Under the pieces are notes generated by a model. That model worked only from the letters and a program-made list of their open reading frames with translations. It did no database searches and was not told the origin of the DNA. The position numbers and the translations under genes were made by a program. From assembly GCA_004293675.1 (NCBI GenBank), contig READ01000032.1, positions 1 through 56,232 on the forward strand: a stretch of DNA of 56,232 nt. Reading direction: 5' to 3'. This DNA is from Betaproteobacteria bacterium. Lineage in GTDB: Bacteria; Pseudomonadota; Gammaproteobacteria; Burkholderiales; Casimicrobiaceae. This document shows positions 43,882 through 52,497 of the stretch, piece by piece (position 1 is the stretch's first letter; the number at the start of each line of letters is the position of its first letter).

Positions 43882-44475
43882 ATGGACCGCCTAAGAATTC
43901 GAATGTTTGCCCTAGCACTGATCGTCGGCGCGAGCGTAGTCGTCTTGTTGCGCATGGGCTTCTGGATGGCCGGACAGCCGCCGCCGACAGCCATCGTAGC
44001 GCCGTTTTATATCGCCGCCGCGTTGCTATTTGTCATCGCCGTGGCGGTGTTCACTGTTGCCATGCGCAATAGGCTCTTGCGTCCGGGGCCGTCGCAGAAA
44101 AATCACCCGCAATCCGCATCGCCTGCGCTGCCTGTAAATCGCGATACGCTCTGCGTTCACCTGCAACCTATCGAGATCGCGATGCGCGCGTCCGGCATCC
44201 ACACCCCTCAACTACGGGGCTGTGGCCCGCAAGCAAACTGCCAAATCGATCACGTAGCACTCAAGCGAGATTTCGGGCCAACGGTGGCTGCACTGTACGT
44301 TGAACGCCACGACATTGACCGCTCGTATCTCGATCCAAAATCCGCACTGCTGCACTGTGTCGCCTGTAACTCAACTTTGTGGGTGGTGCACGCCGAAGCA
44401 GCCAGCGAAACCACGCCGTGGTTTCCACACACATTGCAGCATTCGCGCGCCAACGCCGAGCTCGCTGCATCGTAA
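43882..44475 (+). CDS. Two-helix membrane protein with Cys-rich domain, hypothetical
   Basis: 197 residues. Two membrane segments (FALALIVGASVVVLLRMGF and IAAALLFVIAVAVFTVAM), then a soluble part with Cys clusters (CGPQANC and HCVACN) that could bind a metal. The ATG at 43882 is preferred over an upstream one at 43776. It is followed after 30 bp by a lipoprotein gene. No family recognised. Confidence 0.6.
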   Translation: MDRLRIRMFALALIVGASVVVLLRMGFWMAGQPPPTAIVAPFYIAAALLFVIAVAVFTVAMRNRLLRPGPSQKNHPQSASPALPVNRDTLCVHLQPIEIAMRASGIHTPQLRGCGPQANCQIDHVALKRDFGPTVAALYVERHDIDRSYLDPKSALLHCVACNSTLWVVHAEAASETTPWFPHTLQHSRANAELAAS

Positions 44476-44505
44476 AAATGTCACGCTAAACAGAACACTC
44501 AATCT

Positions 44506-45099
44506 ATGAAATCATCCTCAGCAAAACAACTCGGCGCGGCCACTGCCATCGTAGTATTAGTCACCGTTGTAATCGCCTTAAACGGTTGCAGCGCCATGCG
44601 CACCGACAGCGCAAATGCTGCACGCCAAAACGAGAAAGCCCGTCACGACGCGCTCATCGGCGGTCGAACGGCCACTCGCCAAGCTGAGTCAGCGCAGCCC
44701 GTTGCCGATGACGCACTACGCCGACTGCTCTCTGGGAATAGTCACGTCAGCGAATACCGGCGCGCGGTGGCGGATGCCAAACCGTATTTCACCAGCTACC
44801 AGTTTTTCCGTCCCGACGGGGCGTACATCGTACGAGATACCTACTCGCGACGCACCGAAGGCTATGAGGCCATTGGAAAATGGCGCGTGAATAAAAACGT
44901 GCTGTGCGTCGATGAGACGCACTCGACCAACGAGCCCGAGTGCTACACGATTAGAGTCACCACGAAAGGGGTGATTCAGTATTGGACTCACAAGCCGAGC
45001 GACCCGTTTCACGAGCTCATCAGCTTGAGCGTGAGCATCGTGCGCCCCGGTCTACAGACACCTGAGTACATCACTACGTCGGCGATGTACGGAAGGTAA
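44506..45099 (+). CDS. Lipoprotein, hypothetical
   Basis: 197 residues. Type II signal with a hydrophobic run and a lipobox-like VIALNGCSA, so likely lipid-anchored on an envelope membrane. The mature part has the sequence YQFFRPDGAYIVRDTYSRR and ends in a domain with two Cys (VLCVDETH, PECYTIR), like small lipocalin-like or heme-free stress lipoproteins, though I cannot name a family. It follows 43882-44475 in the same direction and is the last gene of the 16-kb block. Confidence 0.65.
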   Translation: MKSSSAKQLGAATAIVVLVTVVIALNGCSAMRTDSANAARQNEKARHDALIGGRTATRQAESAQPVADDALRRLLSGNSHVSEYRRAVADAKPYFTSYQFFRPDGAYIVRDTYSRRTEGYEAIGKWRVNKNVLCVDETHSTNEPECYTIRVTTKGVIQYWTHKPSDPFHELISLSVSIVRPGLQTPEYITTSAMYGR

Positions 45100-45228
45100 T
45101 TGCACCTGTTGCCAGACGGATCGCCACCAACGTCAACGGAAAGAAACGCCCGCGAAGCAATCGCTCGCCTCAGGCAGAGTCAGTCCAATCGATATGCTGC
45201 GTTCAATGTGCGCTTGGGGTGCGCGAGC

Positions 45229-45621
45229 TTAAAGGGTAACGATCGCCTCAACCTCAAACAACGCACCCTTGGGCAGCGCTGACACGCCGACGGTAGAGCG
45301 GGCAGGGTAGGGCTTTTGAAACAGCGCTTCCATTTTGGCGTTGACGGTGGCGAAATTCGAAAGATCGGTCAAAAAGAGCGTGAGCTTGACTACGCCTGAC
45401 AAGTCGGCACCGGCCGCTTTGATCACGGCTTGCATGTTGGCAAACGCTTGATCGACCTGGGCTTCGAAGCCTTCTTTCATATTGCCCGTGACTGGGTCGA
45501 GACCGATTTGGCCGGAGCAGAAAACCACTGTGCCTTTGAAGGCAAAGTTGGCGCTGATGGCTTGGGAATAGGGGCCCAGCGCGGCGGGGGCTTTGTCGGT
45601 GTGGATGGGTTGGTTTGACAT
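45229..45621 (-). CDS. ridA: RidA-family enamine/imine deaminase, copy 2
   Basis: 130 residues, identical in protein sequence to copy 1 at 28572-28964; the differences in DNA are silent. It follows the intact metF, separated by a hairpin repeat, and is probably the resident copy, last in the ahcY operon. Same RidA marks: FCSGQIGLDP and ARSTVGVSALPKG. Confidence 0.95.
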   Translation of the reverse strand: MSNQPIHTDKAPAALGPYSQAISANFAFKGTVVFCSGQIGLDPVTGNMKEGFEAQVDQAFANMQAVIKAAGADLSGVVKLTLFLTDLSNFATVNAKMEALFQKPYPARSTVGVSALPKGALFEVEAIVTL

Positions 45622-45814
45622 GATGTTTTTCGGTTTGGTGTTGTTGTAGGAGCGGTTCTACCGCGATGGGTGGCGGTGCTGAATGGGTCGCTCTATCGTG
45701 GGCTATCGCGGTGGAACCGCTCCTACGGTTTGTTGCGTAAGCGAGTGACGATTTCTTTGGTGAGCGCTGATTGATTCATCGTATAAAAGTGTATGCCCGG
45801 TGCGCCGCCAGCGA
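45238..45814. repeat. 577-bp direct repeat, right copy (ridA plus 3' end of metF)
   Basis: Partner of 28580-29156. Here the right edge runs on without a break into intact metF, so this copy is in its native place on that side. A hairpin repeat (GGAGCGGTTCTACCGCGAT and ATCGCGGTGGAACCGCTCC) lies at 45645-45726. Confidence 0.9.
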
Positions 45815-46553
45815 TCAATCGCTCACACATGGCGCTCACTACGTCTAGGCCGAGCGCGCGAACGCTGTCGCTATCGTCACCGAAATCAGCCATGCGTTTG
45901 TTCAACCAACGTGGCATTTCAGCGCCGCACATTTCAGCGAAGCGCGCGACTTTGCTGTAGCTGTGCAGTGGCATCACGCCTGCGATGATGGGCATCGTGA
46001 TGCCCTCGGCAAGCGCTGCGTCAACGAACGCGAAGTAAGCGTCAGCGTTGTAGAAAAACTGCGTCACGGCAACGTCAGCGCCCAGCGTTTGTTTGAGCTT
46101 GAGCGCCGCTAAATCGGCCTTTGCGGTGGCCGCGCGCGGATGCACCTCGGGATAAGCCGCAACGTTTAGTGCAAAGTGATCGCCCGTTTCTTCGCGAATG
46201 AACGACACCAAATCGGTGGCGTAGCGAAAGTCACCCGCAGCGACCATGCCCGATGGCACGTCTCCACCGAGCGCCACCATGCGCTTGATGCCTTGATCGC
46301 GGTAGAGGTGCAGCAGTTCGCGCACGCTCTCTTTGGTCGCCCCAACGCACGACAAATGCGGAGCGACATCGTTACCCGCATCAGCCACGGCCTTTACGGT
46401 GGCCAGCGTTTTGTCGCGGGTTGAGCCGCCCGCACCGTAGGTGACGCTGAAGTACTTCGGCGCGAGCGCCATCAGATCTTGCGTGACTGCGCGAAGCTTG
46501 ACCTCGCCCTCGGGCGTGTTGGGCGGAAAAAATTCGAATGAAATGTTGTTCAT
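45723..46553 (-). CDS. metF: Methylenetetrahydrofolate reductase
   Basis: 276 residues, normal for bacterial MetF. It reduces 5,10-methylene-THF to 5-methyl-THF with FADH2, feeding methionine synthase. Marks: ISFEFFPPNTPEGE (catalytic Glu), SVTYGAGGSTRDKT, APHLSCVGATKESVRELL, ALGGDVPSG and AVTQFFYNADAYFAF. Its start overlaps the stop of the TfoX-like gene by 4 bp. A 3' fragment is duplicated at 29065-29156. Confidence 0.97.
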   Translation of the reverse strand: MNNISFEFFPPNTPEGEVKLRAVTQDLMALAPKYFSVTYGAGGSTRDKTLATVKAVADAGNDVAPHLSCVGATKESVRELLHLYRDQGIKRMVALGGDVPSGMVAAGDFRYATDLVSFIREETGDHFALNVAAYPEVHPRAATAKADLAALKLKQTLGADVAVTQFFYNADAYFAFVDAALAEGITMPIIAGVMPLHSYSKVARFAEMCGAEMPRWLNKRMADFGDDSDSVRALGLDVVSAMCERLIAGGAPGIHFYTMNQSALTKEIVTRLRNKP

Positions 46554-46948
46554 AGTGGTTTCTCTGTTTTCTTTTTGACCGACGCGCGCTTGGCCTTCGG
46601 TTTACTTTTTTCCGCAGCGGCGCGCAGTGCAGCGGCCCAGCCGAGCATGGCCCACGGGCGCATCAACGCCGCCGACTCCATCGCCTCTTCGGGCACTGTG
46701 TAGTAATTCATCGTGCGTAGACCCGTTTTGCCCTCGTAGGTGAAGATCCGGCACTTCGCGGCCTCAAATTCGGCGCGACATTCGTCATCGACCTTTAACC
46801 AAAGTTGATCGAAAGCAATGATCGCAAACGTCTTTCCGTCGATGGAAACACTGGTGCCGCCAAACATTTTCTTTGACGCAATTTCACCTTGGCGCAGGCT
46901 GCCCAAAAGCTCCAAGCAGTAGTCACGAAAGTCGTTCTGTCCGCTCAT
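46550..46948 (-). CDS. TfoX N-terminal-domain protein
   Basis: 132 residues. TfoX_N domain: FRDYCLELLGSLRQGEIASK, KKMFGGTSVSIDGKTFAII, LWLKVDD, and YYTVPEEAMES. It ends in a Lys-rich tail. TfoX/Sxy regulates competence in gammaproteobacteria, but isolated N-domain proteins are widespread and of unknown role. It overlaps both neighbours by 4 bp, so it is translated with tlyA and metF. Confidence 0.88.
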   Translation of the reverse strand: MSGQNDFRDYCLELLGSLRQGEIASKKMFGGTSVSIDGKTFAIIAFDQLWLKVDDECRAEFEAAKCRIFTYEGKTGLRTMNYYTVPEEAMESAALMRPWAMLGWAAALRAAAEKSKPKAKRASVKKKTEKPL

Positions 46949-47736
46949 GCTGCTCGCTCCGCATAGACAAAAAACTCACGATTGCCATCAGCGCCCGTGA
47001 TGGGGCTTTCAAAGTAATCGAGCACTTGAAGTTCGTGGGCACCGCATGCGGCGCGAACGTTTTTTTCAACCTCGGCGAAGAGCGAAACATCGCGCACGAT
47101 GCCGCCACGAGCCACATTGGCAGCGCCGACTTCAAATTGCGGCTTCACGAGGCTCAGTAAATGAGCTTTTTCGTCCAATGCCTTATGAAATATGGGGATC
47201 ACTTTAGTTAATGAAATAAACGAAAGGTCGCAAACAATCAACTGAACCCCATGTTTCATAGGGCATTCATGCGATAAGTTCGGATTGATAATGCTAGCGA
47301 TGGCATTGAGCACCGCGCTGCTGTCACGGGCGTTCACGCCCTCGATGCAGCGCACTCGTGGATCGCTTCGCAGCGTGGGATTGAGCTGATCGTGCCCAAC
47401 GTCGATGCCCACCACATGCGCCGCGCCGTGTTGCAGCAAGCAATCGGTAAAGCCCCCCGTGGATTGCCCCACGTCGAGGCATCTCAGCGCCGTCACATCT
47501 AATTCAACGTGACGCAGTGCACCCTCCAACTTCAAACCGCCGCGTGAGACATAGCGGTCGAGCTCGTTGCTCCGCACTTCGATGGGGGTATCGTCGGCGA
47601 GCGTTGCGCTGGCTTTGATGAGCTGTGAGCGGGTTTCACCGTAGCGCGCAAATACATGACCGCCCTCGATCAAGCGCTGTGCAGCGGTGCGCGAAGGCGC
47701 CAATCCGCGTGCTACCAAAAGCACATCAGCGCGCAT
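46945..47736 (-). CDS. tlyA: TlyA-family rRNA (cytidine-2'-O)-methyltransferase / hemolysin-like protein
   Basis: 263 residues. An N-terminal S4 RNA-binding domain (DVLLVARGLAPSRTAAQRLI), then a Rossmann methyltransferase domain: VSRGGLKLEGALRH, LDVGQSTGGFTDCLLQHGAA (SAM site), VCDLSFISL, and LVKPQFEVG. It uses SAM to methylate rRNA, producing SAH, the substrate of AhcY encoded upstream. A 91-bp family palindromic element lies in the frame (47176-47267) and encodes residues around HECPMKHGVQLIVCD to FHKAL; compared with M. tuberculosis TlyA from memory, about a dozen extra residues precede the SFISL motif. Confidence 0.92.
   Translation of the reverse strand: MRADVLLVARGLAPSRTAAQRLIEGGHVFARYGETRSQLIKASATLADDTPIEVRSNELDRYVSRGGLKLEGALRHVELDVTALRCLDVGQSTGGFTDCLLQHGAAHVVGIDVGHDQLNPTLRSDPRVRCIEGVNARDSSAVLNAIASIINPNLSHECPMKHGVQLIVCDLSFISLTKVIPIFHKALDEKAHLLSLVKPQFEVGAANVARGGIVRDVSLFAEVEKNVRAACGAHELQVLDYFESPITGADGNREFFVYAERAA
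47176..47267. repeat. 92-bp bipartite palindromic element, copy 4, inside tlyA
   Basis: Left arm CAATGCCTTATGAAATATGG (47176-47195) and right arm CCCCATGTTTCATAGGGCATT (47247-47267) are inverted copies of each other and of the ends of the element at 28390-28480. The core between them codes for the conserved DLSFISL motif of TlyA, and the reading frame is intact. Confidence 0.85.
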
Positions 47737-47745
47737 TGAACCGGA

Positions 47746-48108
47746 TTACTTCGCTTTGGATTTTTTGCCAAACGGAATGACGTAGGCCAGCGCCCACGCA
47801 ATCAAACCGTAGAGCAGGCCGCCAAGCACGGCCGCTACGAAGCCGTTGACCTCAAAGCCGCCCAGCACTTTGCTGGTGCCCCAAAACAAAAATCCGTTGA
47901 GCAGCACGTAGAAAAAACCGAGCGTGAGCACGGTGATTGGCAAGGTAAGAATCGCCAAAATCGGGCGAATTAACGTGTTAACGAAGCCCAACGCAAACGC
48001 CGCGATCAGCGCCGCAAAGAAATTGGTCACCGTCACGCCGGGCACGATATAGGCCACGGCCATCAACGCGGCGGCGTTGAGTAACCAAATGATGAGTAGG
48101 CGAATCAT
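47746..48108 (-). CDS. Phage-holin-superfamily-IV-like membrane protein
   Basis: 120 residues with four membrane segments: LLIIWLLNAAALMAVAYIVP, FFAALIAAFALGFVNTLIRP, ILTLPITVLTLGFFYVLLNG and VLGGLLYGLIAWALAYVIPF. It belongs to the small YvlD/holin-like family, whose role in bacteria is unknown and is not phage lysis as a rule. GAGGAG upstream fixes the ATG at 48108. The gene commonly follows ahcY in Burkholderiales, which fits the order here. Confidence 0.85.
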   Translation of the reverse strand: MIRLLIIWLLNAAALMAVAYIVPGVTVTNFFAALIAAFALGFVNTLIRPILAILTLPITVLTLGFFYVLLNGFLFWGTSKVLGGFEVNGFVAAVLGGLLYGLIAWALAYVIPFGKKSKAK

Positions 48109-48234
48109 GACGGGCTCCTCGGGTTGAATGGTGAAAAGGGGTACGACGACACGCGGGTGCATCCCCGACTCGTCATCCCAATGAGGGCCGGGAACCACGC
48201 CCGCTACTCGCATGCTGCGGGTTGTCGGGCGTGG

Positions 48235-48254
48235 ACCCCGGCCTTCGCCGGGGT
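48235..48254. repeat. CCCCGGCCTTCGCCGGGG hairpin between ahcY and the holin-like gene
   Basis: A 7-bp perfect stem with a CTTC loop, the same repeat as at 34566-34585. A related arm (GAGGGCCGGGAACCACGCCC) precedes it. It could trim or attenuate the ahcY operon transcript. It is followed by TTAG, not a T-run. Confidence 0.7.
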
Positions 48255-48260
48255 GACGGG

Positions 48261-49679
<1,419 letters not shown>

Positions 49680-49784
49680 AGTTCACTCCAAAAAGTTTTT
49701 GGGTGACACACAAGCGGGTTCGCTGATGAAAACGCCAGAGCGGCGTAGGGGCTCGTCAGCGGTAACGGATGAGTGTCACCAATC

Positions 49785-49885
49785 TGCGAGCGCCGTTGAA
49801 AACCAATGGTTCGAGCCTAGCCTGTCATTTCCGTTGCAGCCGTTTTGGCCGGTCAGGTTGCAGGTCGCAACGCTCCTCGAACCCG
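49785..49885 (-). ncRNA. SAH riboswitch
   Basis: On the minus strand, GGTTCGAGGAGCGTTGCGAC opens the element, pairing with AGGCTCGAACC downstream (P1), and AACGGCGCTC at its end pairs with GAGCGTTG to form the characteristic pseudoknot. These match the SAH-responsive riboswitch known upstream of ahcY in proteobacteria. It should raise ahcY expression when SAH builds up. About 100 nt of leader separate it from the ATG, with GGTGACAC and GTGTCACC able to pair in that stretch. Confidence 0.9.
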
Positions 49886-49888
49886 TCA

Positions 49889-49917
49889 ATTGTAGCCAGA
49901 ATGTTGCGTTCGATCAA
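49889..49917 (-). promoter_or_regulatory. Sigma-70 promoter of the ahcY operon
   Basis: On the minus strand TTGATC (49917-49912), 17-bp spacer, TACAAT (49894-49889), with transcription starting just before the riboswitch. The -35 box includes the TGA stop of the TonB receptor gene, so the two genes are packed with no spare sequence. Confidence 0.75.
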
Positions 49918-52346
49918 AACTTGTATTGCAAGCGGGCGTAGTAGAACGCGCCGTTGAAACCAATCGGGGAGAGCACATCGTAAGGCAAATTGCCGAAATA
50001 CGAGATATCGTCAATTGATCGCGTGGGGTATTGGTCGGTGATGTTGTTGCCACCGATGGCCACACTCAGGCGCTTGTTAAATTTGTATTCGCCTTCGAGA
50101 TCGAGCTGAGTTTTGGCGCCGTAGGTTTGTGTGGGCGTGAAGCCGCCACCGAAATCAAAAACTCGCGTGGTTTTGCCATGCAGCGTTACTCGGGCGAGCG
50201 CAGAGAAGCGCTCGTTACTCCAATTGGCGGTTAACACGTGACGCGTGCTGGGAGAGGCTGTGGTGAGCGTATTTTGCTCTTCGAGCCCGACAAGATCACG
50301 ATCAATGCCGAGCGCGGTGAGCGCAGCGGGCCGGGCTTTGATGTTTCGGATGGTTGTTTTGGCCCACGATGAGGCGGCGGTGAGTCGCAGATTACCGCCG
50401 CTGAGTGCGGTGTTGTAATTCACGATTAGATCAGCGCCGCGAGTGGTGGTGTCAACCGCGTTGGTAAAAAAGTTCACATCGGTAACGCCCGCTTGCCCAG
50501 TTTTAGCCAGAATCGCAGCGGTCATGGCATCACTTGAAAAACGCTCGGACAGGGTGATGCGATCATCGAGCTTGATTTGAAACGCATCGATCGACGCGTT
50601 CAATTGTTTGCCCAAGGCAGCGGTGAATCCAGCGCTCAGGTTGTTAGATTTTTCGGCCTTGAGCGCGGGCACACCCAGCGTATTGGCGATGGCACCACCC
50701 ACGGGTATCGTGCGTACCGATGTGAGCGCGCCGCCGTCGCCGAAGTTGGTGGTGGTGAAGCTAAATGCCGACTGTGCGAGCGAGGGCGCGCGGAAGTTAC
50801 TTGACGCTGCGCCTCGAAGTGCGATGCCAGGTGCCAGCTCAACACGGCCAGAAAGCTTGGCAGTGAGCGCGTCGCCAAAGTCGCTGTAGCGGTCGTAGCG
50901 AGCGGCCGCGTTCAAAAATACGGTTTTGGCGATGTCGCCCGAAATGTCAGCAAACGCCCCGACCACGGTGCGGCTTCGATTGGCGGTGTCGGCGGGCTGC
51001 AAACCCGGTCCGGCTTGCGCTCCCACAGGCACGTCGGTCACACTGCCCGCAGCGTAGGAGTCTCGGTCGCCCGCGCCGGTGCTGAAGCCTTCGCGGCGCA
51101 GCTCAGCACCCACGACCAAGCTCAGCGGCTTGGCTAAGCCCGCGAGCTTAATGTCTCGACTGCCCTCCAGGTTGGCGGTGAGCTGGCTCACGCCAAAGTC
51201 ACCCAGGTGAAAACTGGTGGGTGATGTGTTGCCCAAGGATGCGTTGTACGAGCGACGCACGCCGAGCGAGAAATCGTTGCGTCCGTAACCCAGACTGGCG
51301 TCGAGATCCCACGCGCCGCCGAGGCTACCTTTCGCGCCCGCAAAGATCGACAGGTCGCGATTGTCGCCCGTGGTTTCGGGGCGATAGCCGTTCGGGTAGA
51401 TCGACTTGTTGGTCACCCAAGAATCGGGGTAACGGAAAAACGCGGCACCCACAGAGTCGCGCTGGTTGAGCGTAGCGAACGCATAGCCAGTCAATTGGCC
51501 GGTCAGCGCGAACTGCGAGTTCACCCACGCATTCACGCCCGAAACTTTGGAATCGCCTGCGATGTAGTTGCGCTTGCCCGCGAGCGCTAAGTTCGCGGCT
51601 GTCTGTTCCTCAAAAAACGGAATCTGATCTGCACCCGCTCGATTGGTTGCGCCGCGACGGCTCACGTCAGCGCCAAAATTCACGAAGCCGTTGCCCAGTT
51701 TCATGCCGTATTTAGCGCGTAGCTCGGGCGTTTCACCATCACTAATCCGTTGCTGGGTGGGTTCAAATCGGGTGCTGTTGAAGCCGTAACCGGCGATGAT
51801 TTCGCCGCCTGGGGCGTCGTCGAGCAGGATGTTGATGACGCCGGCAACGGCGTCAGAGCCGTATTGCGCGCCCGCACCATCCCGGAGCACTTCGATTCGT
51901 TTGATGGCCGAAATCGGAATGGAGTTGAAGTCAACGGGATTGGTGCCCTTGCCGATTTTCGATTCGACGTTAACGATTGCGGCGTTATGACGACGCTTTC
52001 CATTGACGAGCACGAGCACCTGATCGGGGCTCACGCCGCGAAGCTGAGCGGCGCGCACGTGATCGGCGCCGCCGCTGTTGGATTGACGCGGCAAATTAAA
52101 CGACGGGAGCAAAGATTGCAGTGCTGCGCCCAAATCGCCGCCAGCACCCGCCGCTTTGATCAAATCGTCCCGGCTCAGAATGTCCACTGGGGTGGGCGTG
52201 GTGAGCTCTGTGCGATCCTTTGATCGGGTACCGGTCACAATCACGGTGTCGACCGATGGGGGCGCGGTTTGTGCCGCCGCGACGGAGGTAGCCACGGCAA
52301 AGGCGAGTGCGGAGAGCTTCAGGGGAGTGGATTTACGGGGATTCAT
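49914..52346 (-). CDS. TonB-dependent outer-membrane receptor
   Basis: 810 residues. Signal peptide ending VAAAQ, plug domain (VDTVIVTGTRSKDRTELTTP, AAQLRGVSPDQVLVLVNGKR, IPISAIKRIEVLRDGAGAQY), a long beta-barrel and a terminal aromatic YARLQYKF. It takes up a siderophore, cofactor or sugar across the outer membrane with TonB energy. NNITDQYPTRSIDD is a typical late segment. The start is the ATG at 52346; a longer frame to 52403 is weaker. The ligand is not readable. No TonB-ExbB-ExbD genes are in the window. Confidence 0.93.
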   Translation of the reverse strand: MNPRKSTPLKLSALAFAVATSVAAAQTAPPSVDTVIVTGTRSKDRTELTTPTPVDILSRDDLIKAAGAGGDLGAALQSLLPSFNLPRQSNSGGADHVRAAQLRGVSPDQVLVLVNGKRRHNAAIVNVESKIGKGTNPVDFNSIPISAIKRIEVLRDGAGAQYGSDAVAGVINILLDDAPGGEIIAGYGFNSTRFEPTQQRISDGETPELRAKYGMKLGNGFVNFGADVSRRGATNRAGADQIPFFEEQTAANLALAGKRNYIAGDSKVSGVNAWVNSQFALTGQLTGYAFATLNQRDSVGAAFFRYPDSWVTNKSIYPNGYRPETTGDNRDLSIFAGAKGSLGGAWDLDASLGYGRNDFSLGVRRSYNASLGNTSPTSFHLGDFGVSQLTANLEGSRDIKLAGLAKPLSLVVGAELRREGFSTGAGDRDSYAAGSVTDVPVGAQAGPGLQPADTANRSRTVVGAFADISGDIAKTVFLNAAARYDRYSDFGDALTAKLSGRVELAPGIALRGAASSNFRAPSLAQSAFSFTTTNFGDGGALTSVRTIPVGGAIANTLGVPALKAEKSNNLSAGFTAALGKQLNASIDAFQIKLDDRITLSERFSSDAMTAAILAKTGQAGVTDVNFFTNAVDTTTRGADLIVNYNTALSGGNLRLTAASSWAKTTIRNIKARPAALTALGIDRDLVGLEEQNTLTTASPSTRHVLTANWSNERFSALARVTLHGKTTRVFDFGGGFTPTQTYGAKTQLDLEGEYKFNKRLSVAIGGNNITDQYPTRSIDDISYFGNLPYDVLSPIGFNGAFYYARLQYKF

Positions 52347-52497
52347 TAAGTTAAACGATGTTGAGTGAGAATTCAGGGGCCAACGCAGCAAGTTCAAGGC
52401 CACTCAGTGAGCGGCCAGAGGCTGATGGATGAATTTCTACGCTGCGCCGAGGCTGAAATAGTATCCTGATTGAAATTTATTGTTTGCCGGGTTTGAC

